A stretch of 64,000 nt of DNA. Source: Nocardia jiangxiensis NBRC 101359. GTDB lineage: Bacteria > Actinomycetota > Actinomycetes > Mycobacteriales > Mycobacteriaceae. The notes beneath the pieces are model-generated. The model had not been told where the DNA came from, ran no database searches, and worked only from the letters and a program-made list of their open reading frames with translations. Below are positions 53,112 to 63,547 of this stretch, piece by piece. Position 1 is the first letter of the stretch; every line of letters starts with the position of its first letter. The stretch lies in NCBI RefSeq assembly GCF_000308615.1, contig NZ_BAGB01000168.1:1-64000 (forward strand), written 5' to 3'. A program made the translations under genes and the position numbers.

Positions 53112-54487
53112 CAGCCGAACACTCCCCGCCACGGCCGCGCCTGGTGCGCAACGCGTTTGATGTTCACCAGATGCAGCGGGGTCACGTTGTCCGAGCAGAT
53201 CGACCCGCTCCAGGTGCCGGTCCCGATCTGGAACGAGGGGTCGACGTTGGTCGAGTACCCCATCCCACCGAACAGCGCCGGGGTGTTGACCACGATCCGG
53301 CCCGCGGGCAGCTGCCCGAACCGGGCGATCACCGCCGGGTCGCTCGCGTGCACAGCCACGGTGTGTCCTTCACCGCCCAGGGCCAGGACCTCGCGGCAGC
53401 GCCGCCACCCGGCCGCATGATCGGGCTCGCGGTAGATCGTCAGGACCGGCCCCAGGATCTCCCGCGACAGCAGCACATGATCACCGACCTCGGTGAGTTC
53501 GGCGGCCAGCACCTTGGTCCCGTCCGGGACCGCGAACCCGGCCAGCTGGGCTAGCCGCTGCGCGGACTGGCCGACCGCATTGGGCCGCAACCCGCCGCGC
53601 TCGTCGAACAGCACGGCAGTGAGCGCTGCCTGCTGCGACTCGTTCAGCCATGCCGCGCCGGCGGTGGTTAGTTCGCTGACGAACCGGTCGGCGATCGGTG
53701 CGTCGATGACGACCGACTGTTCGGCCACACAGGCGGTGCCGTTGTCGAACGCCTTGGACGTCACGATCATCACCGCGGTCTCGGCGAGGTCGGGCACACT
53801 GCGATCGACATAGGCTGGCACGTTGCCCGCGCCGACCGCGATCGTCGGCTTCCCGCTCGAGTAGGCCGCGGCCACCATGCCGGGACCACCGGTGGCCAGT
53901 ACCAGGCGAACATCCTTGTGCCGCATCAGTTCCCGGGTGGCATCCAGGGTCGGGTACTGCAGGCACGACACCAGATGTTCGGGTGCCCCGGCCGCGAGGG
54001 CTGCCTCGGCCATGATCTCGGCGGCCTTGAGCGAGCACCGTGCGGCCCGCGGGTGCGGGGCGTGCACGATGGCATTGCCGGCCTTGACCGCGGCCAAGCT
54101 CTTGAACAGCACCGTCGCGGTTGGGTTGGTGACCGGGATGATCGCCGCGATCAGCCCCATCGGCGAGCCGATGGCGGTGACCTTGTTCTTCTCGTCCGCC
54201 CACAGCACCCCGACCGCGCGACGCTCGAGCATCCAGTCCGCGACGAACCCGGTGTTGAACCGATTCTTGATGATCTTGTTCTCGTAGACGCCGTAGCCTG
54301 TCTCGTCCACGGCCATCCGGGCGAGTTCTTCCGAGGCCGCGTACCCGGCCTTGGCCATCGCTCGCACGATCTCATCGAGCCACGCTTGGTCGGCGCCCTC
54401 GATGGCGTCGAAGGCGCGCTTGGTCGCGTCCACCTTCGCGCGCACGTCGACCAACGCCGCGATATCGGCATCCAAACTCGTGGTCAC
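53111..54487 (-). CDS. CoA-acylating aldehyde dehydrogenase (EutE/PduP-like)
   Basis: 458 residues from GTG 54487 with GGGAGGT upstream. Marks of the acylating class are IPVTNPTATVLFKSLAAVKA, ATGGPGMVAAAYSSGKP and nucleophile Cys253 in DNGTACVAEQSVV. It converts an aldehyde, CoA and NAD to acyl-CoA and NADH and is the core enzyme of aldehyde-handling metabolosomes. The usual ~20-residue N-terminal targeting helix of PduP is not evident; the sequence begins directly with a helix (LDADIAALVDVRAKVDATKR) that could serve. Confidence 0.92.
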   Translation of the reverse strand: MTTSLDADIAALVDVRAKVDATKRAFDAIEGADQAWLDEIVRAMAKAGYAASEELARMAVDETGYGVYENKIIKNRFNTGFVADWMLERRAVGVLWADEKNKVTAIGSPMGLIAAIIPVTNPTATVLFKSLAAVKAGNAIVHAPHPRAARCSLKAAEIMAEAALAAGAPEHLVSCLQYPTLDATRELMRHKDVRLVLATGGPGMVAAAYSSGKPTIAVGAGNVPAYVDRSVPDLAETAVMIVTSKAFDNGTACVAEQSVVIDAPIADRFVSELTTAGAAWLNESQQAALTAVLFDERGGLRPNAVGQSAQRLAQLAGFAVPDGTKVLAAELTEVGDHVLLSREILGPVLTIYREPDHAAGWRRCREVLALGGEGHTVAVHASDPAVIARFGQLPAGRIVVNTPALFGGMGYSTNVDPSFQIGTGTWSGSICSDNVTPLHLVNIKRVAHQARPWRGVFG

Positions 54488-54543
54488 AGTCTGCTACCTC
54501 CCAACGATGCGTCGCTGTGGAACCGATTGCGCTGCATCAGCAC

Positions 54544-54867
54544 TCAGGCGCCCTTGGGACGAGTCAGGGCGGACAGGATGGTCTCGGTCTCGTCGTGCGG
54601 GCGCGGGATCACGTGGACCGACACGACCTCACCGGCCTTGCCCGCAGCGACGGCACCGGCGTCGGTGGCGGCCTTGACCGCGCCGACATCGCCACGCACC
54701 ATCACGGTCACCAGTCCTCCGCCGATCTCGCGGTGCCCCAGCAGCTGCACGTTGGCGGCCTTGACCATCGCGTCGGCCGCCTCGATGGCGCCGACCAGGC
54801 CCTTGGTCTCGATGAGTCCGAGAGCGCCGGCGCCGCGGGCGGGCAGCGTGCTTGCAGTGGTGGCCAT
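54544..54867 (-). CDS. BMC-H shell protein 1
   Basis: 107 residues, ATG 54867 with GGAGG upstream. Single BMC domain: GALGLIETKGLVGAIEAADA, MVKAANVQLLGHREIGGGLV, TVMVRGDVGAVKAA and VIPRPH at the end. This is the hexameric shell tile. Very similar to BMC-H 2 at 57561 on the other strand, indicating duplication. Confidence 0.95.
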   Translation of the reverse strand: MATTASTLPARGAGALGLIETKGLVGAIEAADAMVKAANVQLLGHREIGGGLVTVMVRGDVGAVKAATDAGAVAAGKAGEVVSVHVIPRPHDETETILSALTRPKGA

Positions 54868-54935
54868 GATTCCTCCGTTGTGTGTGTGGATGCGCCGTAG
54901 CGCCGCCGGTCCGGTGACCGGCAAAAAAGGGGGGG

Positions 54936-55220
54936 TTATTTCGAGTAGGTGACCGTGCCGTGTACGACCACCGTGTCGGCGATCGCGACGATGGCGGCGT
55001 CGATGGGAAACTCCGCGGCCTCGTCGCTGACACGAGCGGCGCTTCCGGTGGTCACCAGCACCACCTCGTCGATGCCTGCGCCGATGAGATCGACTGCGGC
55101 ACAGATCGAATCGTCCGATCCGGTGTTCTCGAGGGGTTCCAGTAGCAGAATCGTGGTGCCTGCGAGTTCGGACACTTTGGCGGTGGAGACCACCTGACCT
55201 ACGACTCGGGCGAGTCTCAT
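54936..55220 (-). CDS. BMC-P (EutN/CcmL) vertex protein
   Basis: 94 residues from ATG 55220. It begins MRLARVVGQVVSTAKVSELA and has the central LIGAGIDEVVLVTTGSAARV typical of EutN/CcmL pentamers that cap shell vertices. First gene of the leftward BMC operon. The ribosome-binding site is weak, so pentamer levels may be low, as expected for a vertex protein. Confidence 0.93.
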   Translation of the reverse strand: MRLARVVGQVVSTAKVSELAGTTILLLEPLENTGSDDSICAAVDLIGAGIDEVVLVTTGSAARVSDEAAEFPIDAAIVAIADTVVVHGTVTYSK

Positions 55221-55491
55221 GTCGCGTACCGTCTTTTCTGCGTCGAGTAACGGGTGTGGTGATCGACGGATGCGGTGTCCGATCCGTCGGAATGGACCGT
55301 ACGGCTGTAGATCAGCTTCATGCTTTATCCATCTCGGATAATTCCGCCCCCTCTGGTTATCTGCGGAGGATGTGGCATGGGTCCCGTTCGGGCGGGCAAT
55401 GTATGCCTCGACACCCGATACGGCCCTGCGCAGCACAACCCCGCGCGGCCCGCTCCCCGCGAGCACTGCACGTCAGGAGGATCGACGACCG
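55221..55491. promoter_or_regulatory. Divergent control region of the two BMC operons
   Basis: 271 bases between BMC-P (minus) and the CrtC-like gene (plus). Both operons must start here; the plus side ends in a CAGGAGG ribosome-binding site. AT-rich islands lie near 55315-55345. Likely target of the PucR-type regulator (inference). Confidence 0.55.
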
Positions 55492-56487
55492 ATGATCGAC
55501 GACATCGATGCGGATTTCCACACCCCGACCAGTAACGACCCGACCTGGACCGAAACCAACTTCTTCGGTTTCTACGTTCCCGAAGCGACATTGAACGTCG
55601 GCGTGTACGCCCTGTTCCGGCCCAATGTCGGTGTCGCGATCTCCACCATCGCGGCGAATTCGCGATTCGTGCAGGCGCCGTGGCAGGCCGACTACTGGGA
55701 CGCCCAGCATCACCTGCCGATTCCCGACCCCCGTAATCTGCGCGACTATCAGCTCGCCAACGGCCTGCGGGTGTCTTCGCCCGAGCCGAACCGCATCTGG
55801 GACGTGGAATTCGATAACGGCGAGGATCTGTCGCTGGGATTCCGGTACACCGCGCTGTCGGTGCCGTTCGACATTCACGACCCCAAGCAGGACCCTGTCG
55901 TGGCCGCCCGCGCCGAGGACGGCGTGTTCGCCTGGGGCGAGGCCTATGCCGGGCACTTCGACCAGACAGGTCATTTCGAAGGTGAGATCACCCTGCGCGG
56001 CAAGACATATCCGATCGACTGCGTCTCCACCATGGACCACAGCTGGGGGCTGCGCTCGGAGCACCAGGGCCACACCATGAGCTGGCTGCACGCGCACTTC
56101 TCCAAGGACCTGGCCTTCCACGGCATCTTCGACTTCGACCCCACCGGCGGGCCCGACGCCCCGACCGAGCTGCGCCTCGAGCACGGCTACGTCCTGGACA
56201 AGGGCACCCTGCGCGGTCTGGCCAGTGGGCGCGGGCGCACGATCCGGAACGGATTCTTCGCCACCGCAGTCGAACTCGAACTAGTAGACGGTGACGGACG
56301 CGAATACGAACTCCAAGGCATCGGGCGCACCAGCTTCCCGTGGCAGGCCGGCCCCGGCACGGTCGGCTACAACGTGCTGGCCGAGTGGCGATACGGCGAC
56401 CAGCGCGGCTGGGGCGAGATCCAGGACTTCATCGGCCCACGTCAGCTGACCCGGATCTACAGTGACCACGCCGCGGGTAAGGCCTGA
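55492..56487 (+). CDS. CrtC/AttH-like lipocalin-fold protein (DUF7064/DUF7065-like)
   Basis: 331 residues from ATG 55492. A predicted beta-rich, two-lobed protein: YVPEATLNVGVYALFRPNVG near the start, MDHSWGLRSEHQGHTMSWLH in the middle (His-rich, Asp-His-Ser-Trp-Gly), and FPWQAGPGTVGYNVLAEWRY near the end. This resembles carotenoid 1,2-hydratase (CrtC)/AttH relatives. A hydratase or ligand-binding function is possible. It is the first gene of the rightward BMC operon and may carry the pathway's unusual step. Confidence 0.65.
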   Translation: MIDDIDADFHTPTSNDPTWTETNFFGFYVPEATLNVGVYALFRPNVGVAISTIAANSRFVQAPWQADYWDAQHHLPIPDPRNLRDYQLANGLRVSSPEPNRIWDVEFDNGEDLSLGFRYTALSVPFDIHDPKQDPVVAARAEDGVFAWGEAYAGHFDQTGHFEGEITLRGKTYPIDCVSTMDHSWGLRSEHQGHTMSWLHAHFSKDLAFHGIFDFDPTGGPDAPTELRLEHGYVLDKGTLRGLASGRGRTIRNGFFATAVELELVDGDGREYELQGIGRTSFPWQAGPGTVGYNVLAEWRYGDQRGWGEIQDFIGPRQLTRIYSDHAAGKA

Positions 56488-56491
56488 GCCC

Positions 56492-57493
56492 ATGTGCGCA
56501 CCCACACCGCCGCAGGCGGTGCTGTTCGACCTCGACGGCACGCTGGTGCAGACCCGCGAGGCGTCGTGGCGGGTGTTCGAGAAGATCAGCGCCCGCCACG
56601 GCCTCGGAGTGACCGAACCCGCACAGTACTTCGACCTGCTCACCGACAATCTGTTCGTCGCGATCGGCAGGCTGTGCCGCGATGCCGAGCACGCCGCACA
56701 GGTCGAACGCGAATTCATGGACGGTCTGATCGCCGACTACGACCCGATGATGATCCCGGGTATGGCCGATGTGGTGAAGGCGCTGGTACCGCACGCGACC
56801 CTGGCGGTGCTCTCGTCCAACTCCACCACCGTGATCCGCCGGATCCTGCAGGCCAACAAGCTCGAATACTGCTTCGGGCACGTCTTCGGCGGCGATGTCG
56901 AACCCGACAAGGCCAAGGGCATCGAACGGTTCCTCGCCGACGCCGCGCAGGGCACCGGGCGCTTGTGTCTGGCCAACTTCGACGAATCGGGCAACCCCCG
57001 CGTCGTAGACCCTGCCTCCACCGTGATCGTCACCGACACGGTCGGTGACGTGGAAGCCGCGGTTCGCGCGGGCATCCGGGCGGTGGGTGTGGCCTGGGGT
57101 ATGCACACCACCGAACAGCTCACCGCCGCCGGCGCCGAGTTCGTCGCCATCTGGCCCCAGGAGATCCTCGCGCACCTGTTCACCGGCGTGCCGCACGCAC
57201 CCGCAGCGTGCGGCTGCACGGTCGCCGGGGCTGTGGCCGGGCCCGTGACAGAAACCGCACCGATCCCACGTGTGTTGCGTCGCATCAGCGGCGCGCACCA
57301 GCTCATGGCCGCCGGGTCCGGTGGCGAGATCAGCCCGGTGAGCGCGCCGCCGGCGGCCCCGTCGCGCGCGGGGGTCGCCCCTGTGCAGGCACCTGTCCCG
57401 TCGGCGACCACGCCCGGTACCGCGCCTGTGGCTGCCCGGCGATCCGGGACGGACCCCGAGCTGCTTGCCGCGATGCGGCTGGTCCTGTCGTGA
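56492..57493 (+). CDS. HAD-family phosphatase with C-terminal encapsulation-like tail
   Basis: 333 residues from ATG 56492, four bases after the CrtC-like gene. HAD core: nucleophile Asp13 and Asp15 in LFDLDGTLVQ, VLSSNSTTVIRR, a Lys in DVEPDKAKGIERF and IVTDTVGDVEAA. A phosphoglycolate-phosphatase-like fold. After ~residue 265 comes an Ala/Pro/Gly-rich linker and a final amphipathic helix DPELLAAMRLVLS. A flexible linker plus short terminal helix is the classic BMC encapsulation signal. It may remove the phosphate introduced by the dikinase module (inference). Confidence 0.8.
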   Translation: MCAPTPPQAVLFDLDGTLVQTREASWRVFEKISARHGLGVTEPAQYFDLLTDNLFVAIGRLCRDAEHAAQVEREFMDGLIADYDPMMIPGMADVVKALVPHATLAVLSSNSTTVIRRILQANKLEYCFGHVFGGDVEPDKAKGIERFLADAAQGTGRLCLANFDESGNPRVVDPASTVIVTDTVGDVEAAVRAGIRAVGVAWGMHTTEQLTAAGAEFVAIWPQEILAHLFTGVPHAPAACGCTVAGAVAGPVTETAPIPRVLRRISGAHQLMAAGSGGEISPVSAPPAAPSRAGVAPVQAPVPSATTPGTAPVAARRSGTDPELLAAMRLVLS

Positions 57494-57560
57494 CCGCGCA
57501 CGGGCCGCATCGGCGACCGCGCGGGCACCGCCCACCGGATCAGACCATAGGAGGTAGGAA

Positions 57561-57898
57561 ATGAGTTCCGGCGCAATAGGATTGATCGAAACACGAGGAC
57601 TGGTCGCGGCCATCGAAGCCGCCGACGCGATGGTCAAAGCCGCGAACGTGGAGCTGAGCGGGTACCGCACTCTGCGCAACGGTTATGTGACCGTCATGGT
57701 GCGCGGTGACGTCGGCGCAGTCCAGGCCGCGGTCCAGGCCGGCACCGCCGCGGCGGCGGGGACCGGAGACGTGCTCGCGGTGCACGTCATCCCGCGCCCG
57801 GACTCCGGCACCGAACAGATGCTCTCCCAAGCCATTCCCGATCCGGTCCAGGCGGACACCGCGCCGTCGCCACCGGCGACGACACAAGGAAAAACGCC

Positions 57899-57902
<4 letters not shown>
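57561..57902 (+). CDS. BMC-H shell protein 2
   Basis: 113 residues; ATG 57561 with AGGAGGT upstream. BMC domain: IGLIETRGLVAAIEAADAMV, VMVRGDVGAVQAAVQAG and VIPRPDSG. It differs from BMC-H 1 mainly at both termini; the C-terminal ~20 residues are Pro/Ala/Thr-rich. The stop overlaps the GTG of the carboxylase gene, linking shell and enzyme translation. Confidence 0.95.
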
Positions 57903-59473
<1,571 letters not shown>

Positions 59474-59477
59474 ACCC

Positions 59478-61502
59478 ATGACGACAACGACAATTCGCAC
59501 CGTACTGGTGGCCAACCGTGGCGAGATCGCGGTCCGGGTGATGAAGACCTTGCGGCGCTTGGGTATTCGCTCGGTCGCGGTATACAGCGACGCCGACGCC
59601 GAGGCATTGCACGTGCGATACGCCGATACCGCCGTCCGACTCGGCCCGGCACCGGCGCGGGAGAGCTACCTGGACATCGACACCGTCATCGCCGCGGCGC
59701 GCCGCACCGGCGCGGATGCGATCCATCCCGGGTACGGATTCTTGTCCGAGAACACCGCATTCGCCGCGGCCTGCCAGGACGCGGGCATCGTGTTCATCGG
59801 TCCCTCGGCCCGGGCGATCGAGGTGATGGGCGACAAGATCACCGCCAAGACCACCGTCACCGAGTCCGGAGTTCCCGTGGTGCCCGGCATCGCCCGGCCC
59901 GGCCTCACCGATGAGGACCTCGTGGCCGCAGCCACCGATATCGGCTACCCCGTACTGGTCAAACCCTCCGCGGGCGGCGGGGGCAAAGGGATGCGGCTGG
60001 TGACCGAGCCCGCCACCCTTCCCGACGCGTTGATCAGCGCCCGCCGCGAAGCCGCCGCCGCGTTCGGCGACGACACACTGTTCCTGGAACGATTCGTCAC
60101 CCGTCCCCGCCACATCGAAGTCCAGATCCTCGCCGACGCCCACGGCACTGTCGTGCACCTGGGCGAGCGCGAATGCAGTCTGCAGCGGCGGCACCAGAAG
60201 GTCGTCGAGGAGGCTCCCTCGCCGCTACTGGACCCCGCCACACGCGCGAAAATCGGCGCCGCGGCCTGCGACACGGCCCGCAGCGTCGACTACCGCGGCG
60301 CGGGCACCGTGGAGTTCATCGTCTCCGCGGACCGTCCCGGAGAGTTCTTCTTCATGGAGATGAACACCCGGCTCCAGGTCGAACACCCCGTCACCGAACT
60401 CGTCACCGGAATCGACCTGGTCGAATGGCAGGTGCGTATCGCCGCAGGGCAACCCCTGGACTTCACGCAGGACGAAGTCACCCTGACCGGGCACGCGATC
60501 GAAGCCCGCGTCTATGCCGAAGACCCCGCCCGGGGCTTCCTGCCCACCGGTGGCCGTGTGTTGAGCCTGGACGAACCCATCGGCCCCGGGGTCCGGGTCG
60601 ACTCCTCGCTCGCTGCCGGGACCGTGGTCGGCAGCGACTACGACCCGATGTTGTCCAAAGTCATCGCTTATGCCGCGGACCGGGCCGGTGCCCTCCAGCG
60701 GCTCGATTCGGCGCTCGCGGACACCCGCATCGCCGGTGTCGGCACCAACATCGACTTCGTGCGGTACCTGCTCACAGACCAGGACGTCGTGGCCGGCCGC
60801 CTGGACACCGCTCTGCTGGACGCCCGGGCCCAGGACTACCACGCCCCCGCCCCCAGCGACGAGACGCTCATCGCCGCCGCGGTCCATCGCTGGATCACGC
60901 ACCGCGCGAGCGGAGATGATCCGTGGGATACCCACGCGGGCTGGCGCATCGGGCCAGATGCCCCGGTACGCAGCCGGTGGAGCATCCCCGAGGGTGACCC
61001 GGTCGAGATCGCGATCACCGGGACTCCGAAGAAGGCCACCGTCCGCATCGGCGGCGGGACCGCTCGCTCACTGCACGTCGACACCACCCGGGCAGCAGTG
61101 ATCCTGGATGGTCGGCGGATGCCGTACACGGCTGCCGAGGCCGACGGCACGATCTGGATCTGGCTGGCCGGGACGATGCAGGCACTGCGGCACGCCGCCG
61201 ATGTTGCCCTGCGTGAGGGGCAGGATGCTGAGCACACTGCCGACATCCGCAGTCCCATGCCTGGATCGGTCATCGCGATCCATGTGGCCTATGGCACCCC
61301 GGTGAGCGCCGGCACTCCGTTGGTGGTCGTGGAGGCGATGAAGATGGAACACACCCTCACCGCCCCCGCCGACGGCGTCGTGGAGTTGTTCACCGCCGAC
61401 GGCGATCAGGTGGGCGTAGACCAACTCCTGGCCCGCATCAACCACACCGAAAACAGCGTGGACACAAGCGATGTGCGTCAATCTTCAGGAGTGTCGAGAT
61501 GA
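59478..61502 (+). CDS. Biotin-dependent acyl-CoA carboxylase alpha subunit
   Basis: 674 residues from ATG 59478. Biotin carboxylase domain at ~5-450 (VLVANRGEIAVRVMKTLRRL, IHPGYGFLSEN, KPSAGGGGKGMRLV, FMEMNTRLQVEHPVTE). The C-terminal BCCP domain carries biotinyl Lys622 in VEAMKMEHTL. It catalyses ATP-dependent biotin carboxylation and carries CO2 to the beta subunit. The stop overlaps the ATG of the CoA-transferase gene. No separate epsilon subunit or biotin ligase is seen. Confidence 0.93.
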   Translation: MTTTTIRTVLVANRGEIAVRVMKTLRRLGIRSVAVYSDADAEALHVRYADTAVRLGPAPARESYLDIDTVIAAARRTGADAIHPGYGFLSENTAFAAACQDAGIVFIGPSARAIEVMGDKITAKTTVTESGVPVVPGIARPGLTDEDLVAAATDIGYPVLVKPSAGGGGKGMRLVTEPATLPDALISARREAAAAFGDDTLFLERFVTRPRHIEVQILADAHGTVVHLGERECSLQRRHQKVVEEAPSPLLDPATRAKIGAAACDTARSVDYRGAGTVEFIVSADRPGEFFFMEMNTRLQVEHPVTELVTGIDLVEWQVRIAAGQPLDFTQDEVTLTGHAIEARVYAEDPARGFLPTGGRVLSLDEPIGPGVRVDSSLAAGTVVGSDYDPMLSKVIAYAADRAGALQRLDSALADTRIAGVGTNIDFVRYLLTDQDVVAGRLDTALLDARAQDYHAPAPSDETLIAAAVHRWITHRASGDDPWDTHAGWRIGPDAPVRSRWSIPEGDPVEIAITGTPKKATVRIGGGTARSLHVDTTRAAVILDGRRMPYTAAEADGTIWIWLAGTMQALRHAADVALREGQDAEHTADIRSPMPGSVIAIHVAYGTPVSAGTPLVVVEAMKMEHTLTAPADGVVELFTADGDQVGVDQLLARINHTENSVDTSDVRQSSGVSR

Positions 61503-62111
61503 GCGGCAAGCTGGTCGCCACGACCGCAGAGGCGGTGTCGGACATCCGATCCGGCGCCAGTCTGGCCGTCGGGGGCTTCGGGCTGTGCGGGATCCCCGAC
61601 GCCCTGAATCGCCGCGGTGGCCGCCGCGGCTATCACCGACCTGGAAATCTTCTCCAACAACTGCGGCGTCGACGACTACGGCTTGGGAATCTTGCTCGCC
61701 AGCAAGCGAGTTACCCGAGTCACCGCCTCCTACGTCGGTGAAAACCGCGAATTCGCCCGCCAGTACCTGTGCGGCGAATTGGAAGTGGAACTGATTCCCC
61801 AAGGCACCCTCGCCGAGCGTCTGCGGGCCGGCGGTACCGGTATCCCGGCGTTCTACACTCCCGCCGGAGTCGGCACCCCCGTCGGCGACGGCGGGCTGCC
61901 CTGGAAATACACCACCGACGGCGCGGTCGCGGTGACGTCTCCTGCCAAAGAGATTCGCGAATTCGATAGCCGCCCATACGTTCTCGAACACGGAATCGTC
62001 GCCGATTTCGCTCTCGTGCACGCCGTGCGCGGCGATACCGAAGGCAACCTGGTCTTCGAAAAATCCGCCCTGAACTTCAACCCGCTCGCGGCCATGGCCG
62101 GCCGCTGTTGA
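61499..62111 (+). pseudogene. scoA: 3-oxoacid CoA-transferase subunit A, frameshifted and truncated
   Basis: The first frame encodes VATTAEAVSDIRSGASLAVG and GFGLCGIPDAL. One extra A at 61607/61608 then shifts the frame; the neighbouring frame continues IAAVAAAAITDLEIFSNNCG, QYLCGELEVELIPQGTLAER and NFNPLAAMAGR. The gene ends prematurely at 62111 (GRC stop), losing the last ~40 residues, and no subunit B follows. The 3' end borders unrelated minus-strand sequence, so a rearrangement removed it. CoA transfer to the pathway's acid must be supplied elsewhere or is lost. Confidence 0.85.
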
Positions 62112-62175
62112 TTGCGGTAACTGATTGACGGTAGTTGGTAGTGCTACTGCGTACCCATTGCGTACCAGCAGCGGC

Positions 62176-63021
62176 TCATCGCTTCGCGACAATCCATCCT
62201 TGCCGATGCCATTGCACGATCATGGCCGCACACGTCACGACCATACGGGCTTCCTGTATGGAGGGTGTCCGCCGTGGACCTTTGCCGCCGTGGCGATCGT
62301 GGTTGGGCCACAGCCATCGAAGCATCCCGACCAGCGCTTCAACGTCGTGCGTTTGGTCGCGGCCCGGCAGCATCATCTTCCACGCCGCCGACGATTGCTG
62401 CGATCCGAGCTGCCCAATAACGTCTCCGAGGCTTGCAATGGCCTTGTTCGGCACCACGACAGGAATCAGAACATCCTCGACTGCCTTGATCGCATGATCC
62501 CAGGCGTCGGAGGCATCCCCGTTGCGTCCGTAGGCATTTGCCCATGCCTCCTTCAACTCGCCGGCCGCCTCGTCTTGTACCGAGACTGCCTCTTTGTAAA
62601 CCGTCTCAACGTGTTCGTCGACGACCAGTACGAGCCGGTCTCCTTCAGGCGAAGCGGTCCAGATCGATCCGCCGTCCATGAGGATCACCCGAAGTGCAGA
62701 CAGTTGGTCATCGGTGACCCAAGCATCCGGCTCAAGCCTTGCGCTGTGGTGCAACAGAGCGTCGACGAAGTCCAAGGCCATCATCTCGCCAGCGCCAAAT
62801 GCCTCCAGCGTGACTTCAAACGCGCCGATCTTCTTTCCGACAACAGCCGCGGGAATTCGGACACGAAGCACGATCTCTTGAAGAGTGGAGTCGCCGAACC
62901 TCATTGCAGTGTCCTCGGCCCAGCGCTGGAGTACTCCGCGCAAGTGTTCGGGCACGCCCTCGAACGGACCGTCAGGCTCACGTGCACCACTCCGCTGAGA
63001 CAGCGGTGTCCATGTCATCCG
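62176..63021 (-). CDS. Abortive-infection-like protein (AbiC C-terminal-like), uncertain start
   Basis: 281 residues if started at ATG 63021 (MTWTPLSQRSG); ATGs at 63051 and 63066 are also in frame, and the frame is open upstream into an acyl-CoA dehydrogenase remnant. The C-terminal ~100 residues (VPNKAIASLGDVIGQLG, then HGGKG and EARMVVTCAAMIVQWH) resemble the C-terminal domain of AbiC-like abortive-infection proteins. Lower GC than its neighbours and placement between two truncated metabolic genes point to insertion by horizontal transfer. Antiphage function is inference. Confidence 0.5.
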   Translation of the reverse strand, partial: RMTWTPLSQRSGAREPDGPFEGVPEHLRGVLQRWAEDTAMRFGDSTLQEIVLRVRIPAAVVGKKIGAFEVTLEAFGAGEMMALDFVDALLHHSARLEPDAWVTDDQLSALRVILMDGGSIWTASPEGDRLVLVVDEHVETVYKEAVSVQDEAAGELKEAWANAYGRNGDASDAWDHAIKAVEDVLIPVVVPNKAIASLGDVIGQLGSQQSSAAWKMMLPGRDQTHDVEALVGMLRWLWPNHDRHGGKGPRRTPSIQEARMVVTCAAMIVQWHRQGWIVAKR

Positions 63022-63078
63022 CACGACTCTAGACGAGGTGGCATGTTGCATGACAGTGCTTGCCATTGGAGATGAGGG

Positions 63079-63536
63079 TTTCGCCCCGTTGACGACATAG
63101 TTGTCACCGTCGCGAACGGCTGTGGTGCGCAACGCTTTCAGATCGGATCCGGCACCCGGTTCTGTCATTGCGATGGCCCCGACGATCGCACCGCTGGCCA
63201 TGCCAGGCAGCCAGCGCCGCTTCTGCTCCACGCTGCCGTAGGTGAGGATGTAGTGCGCGACCAGCCCGCTGTGCACCATGTTGCCGCGTATTGTGCGCCG
63301 AACACCGCGAAGTCGTGGGCGAAGGTGCCGCCTCCTCCGCCGTACTCCTCTGGGATTGATGCGCACAGCAGCCCGAGTTCGCCCGCCTTGTGCCAGAATT
63401 CGCGATCAACGTGCTTCTGATCGGCGAAACGGTCCTGGTGAGGAAGCAATTCGGCTTCGAGGAACTTCGTCGCCATATCCTTCAGTGCGAGGACCTCGTC
63501 GTCGGCCCAGCTGGATCGGTACACAGGGGTGGCCAC
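63079..63536 (-). pseudogene. Acyl-CoA dehydrogenase N-terminal remnant
   Basis: Begins at GTG 63536 (VATPVYRSSWADDEVLALKD) with the N-terminal helical domain (LGLLCASIPEEYGGGGGTFA). Near 63,285-63,300 the frame shifts; MVHSGLVAHYILTYGSVEQK and IAMTEPGAGSDLKALRTTAV (FAD-binding region) lie in another frame. It stops at DNYVVNGAK, where the Abi-like sequence begins. The catalytic Glu and C-terminal domain are missing. Eleven bases follow the SDR stop, so it was once in an operon with it. Confidence 0.85.
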
Positions 63537-63547
63537 GTGTCGGTTCC

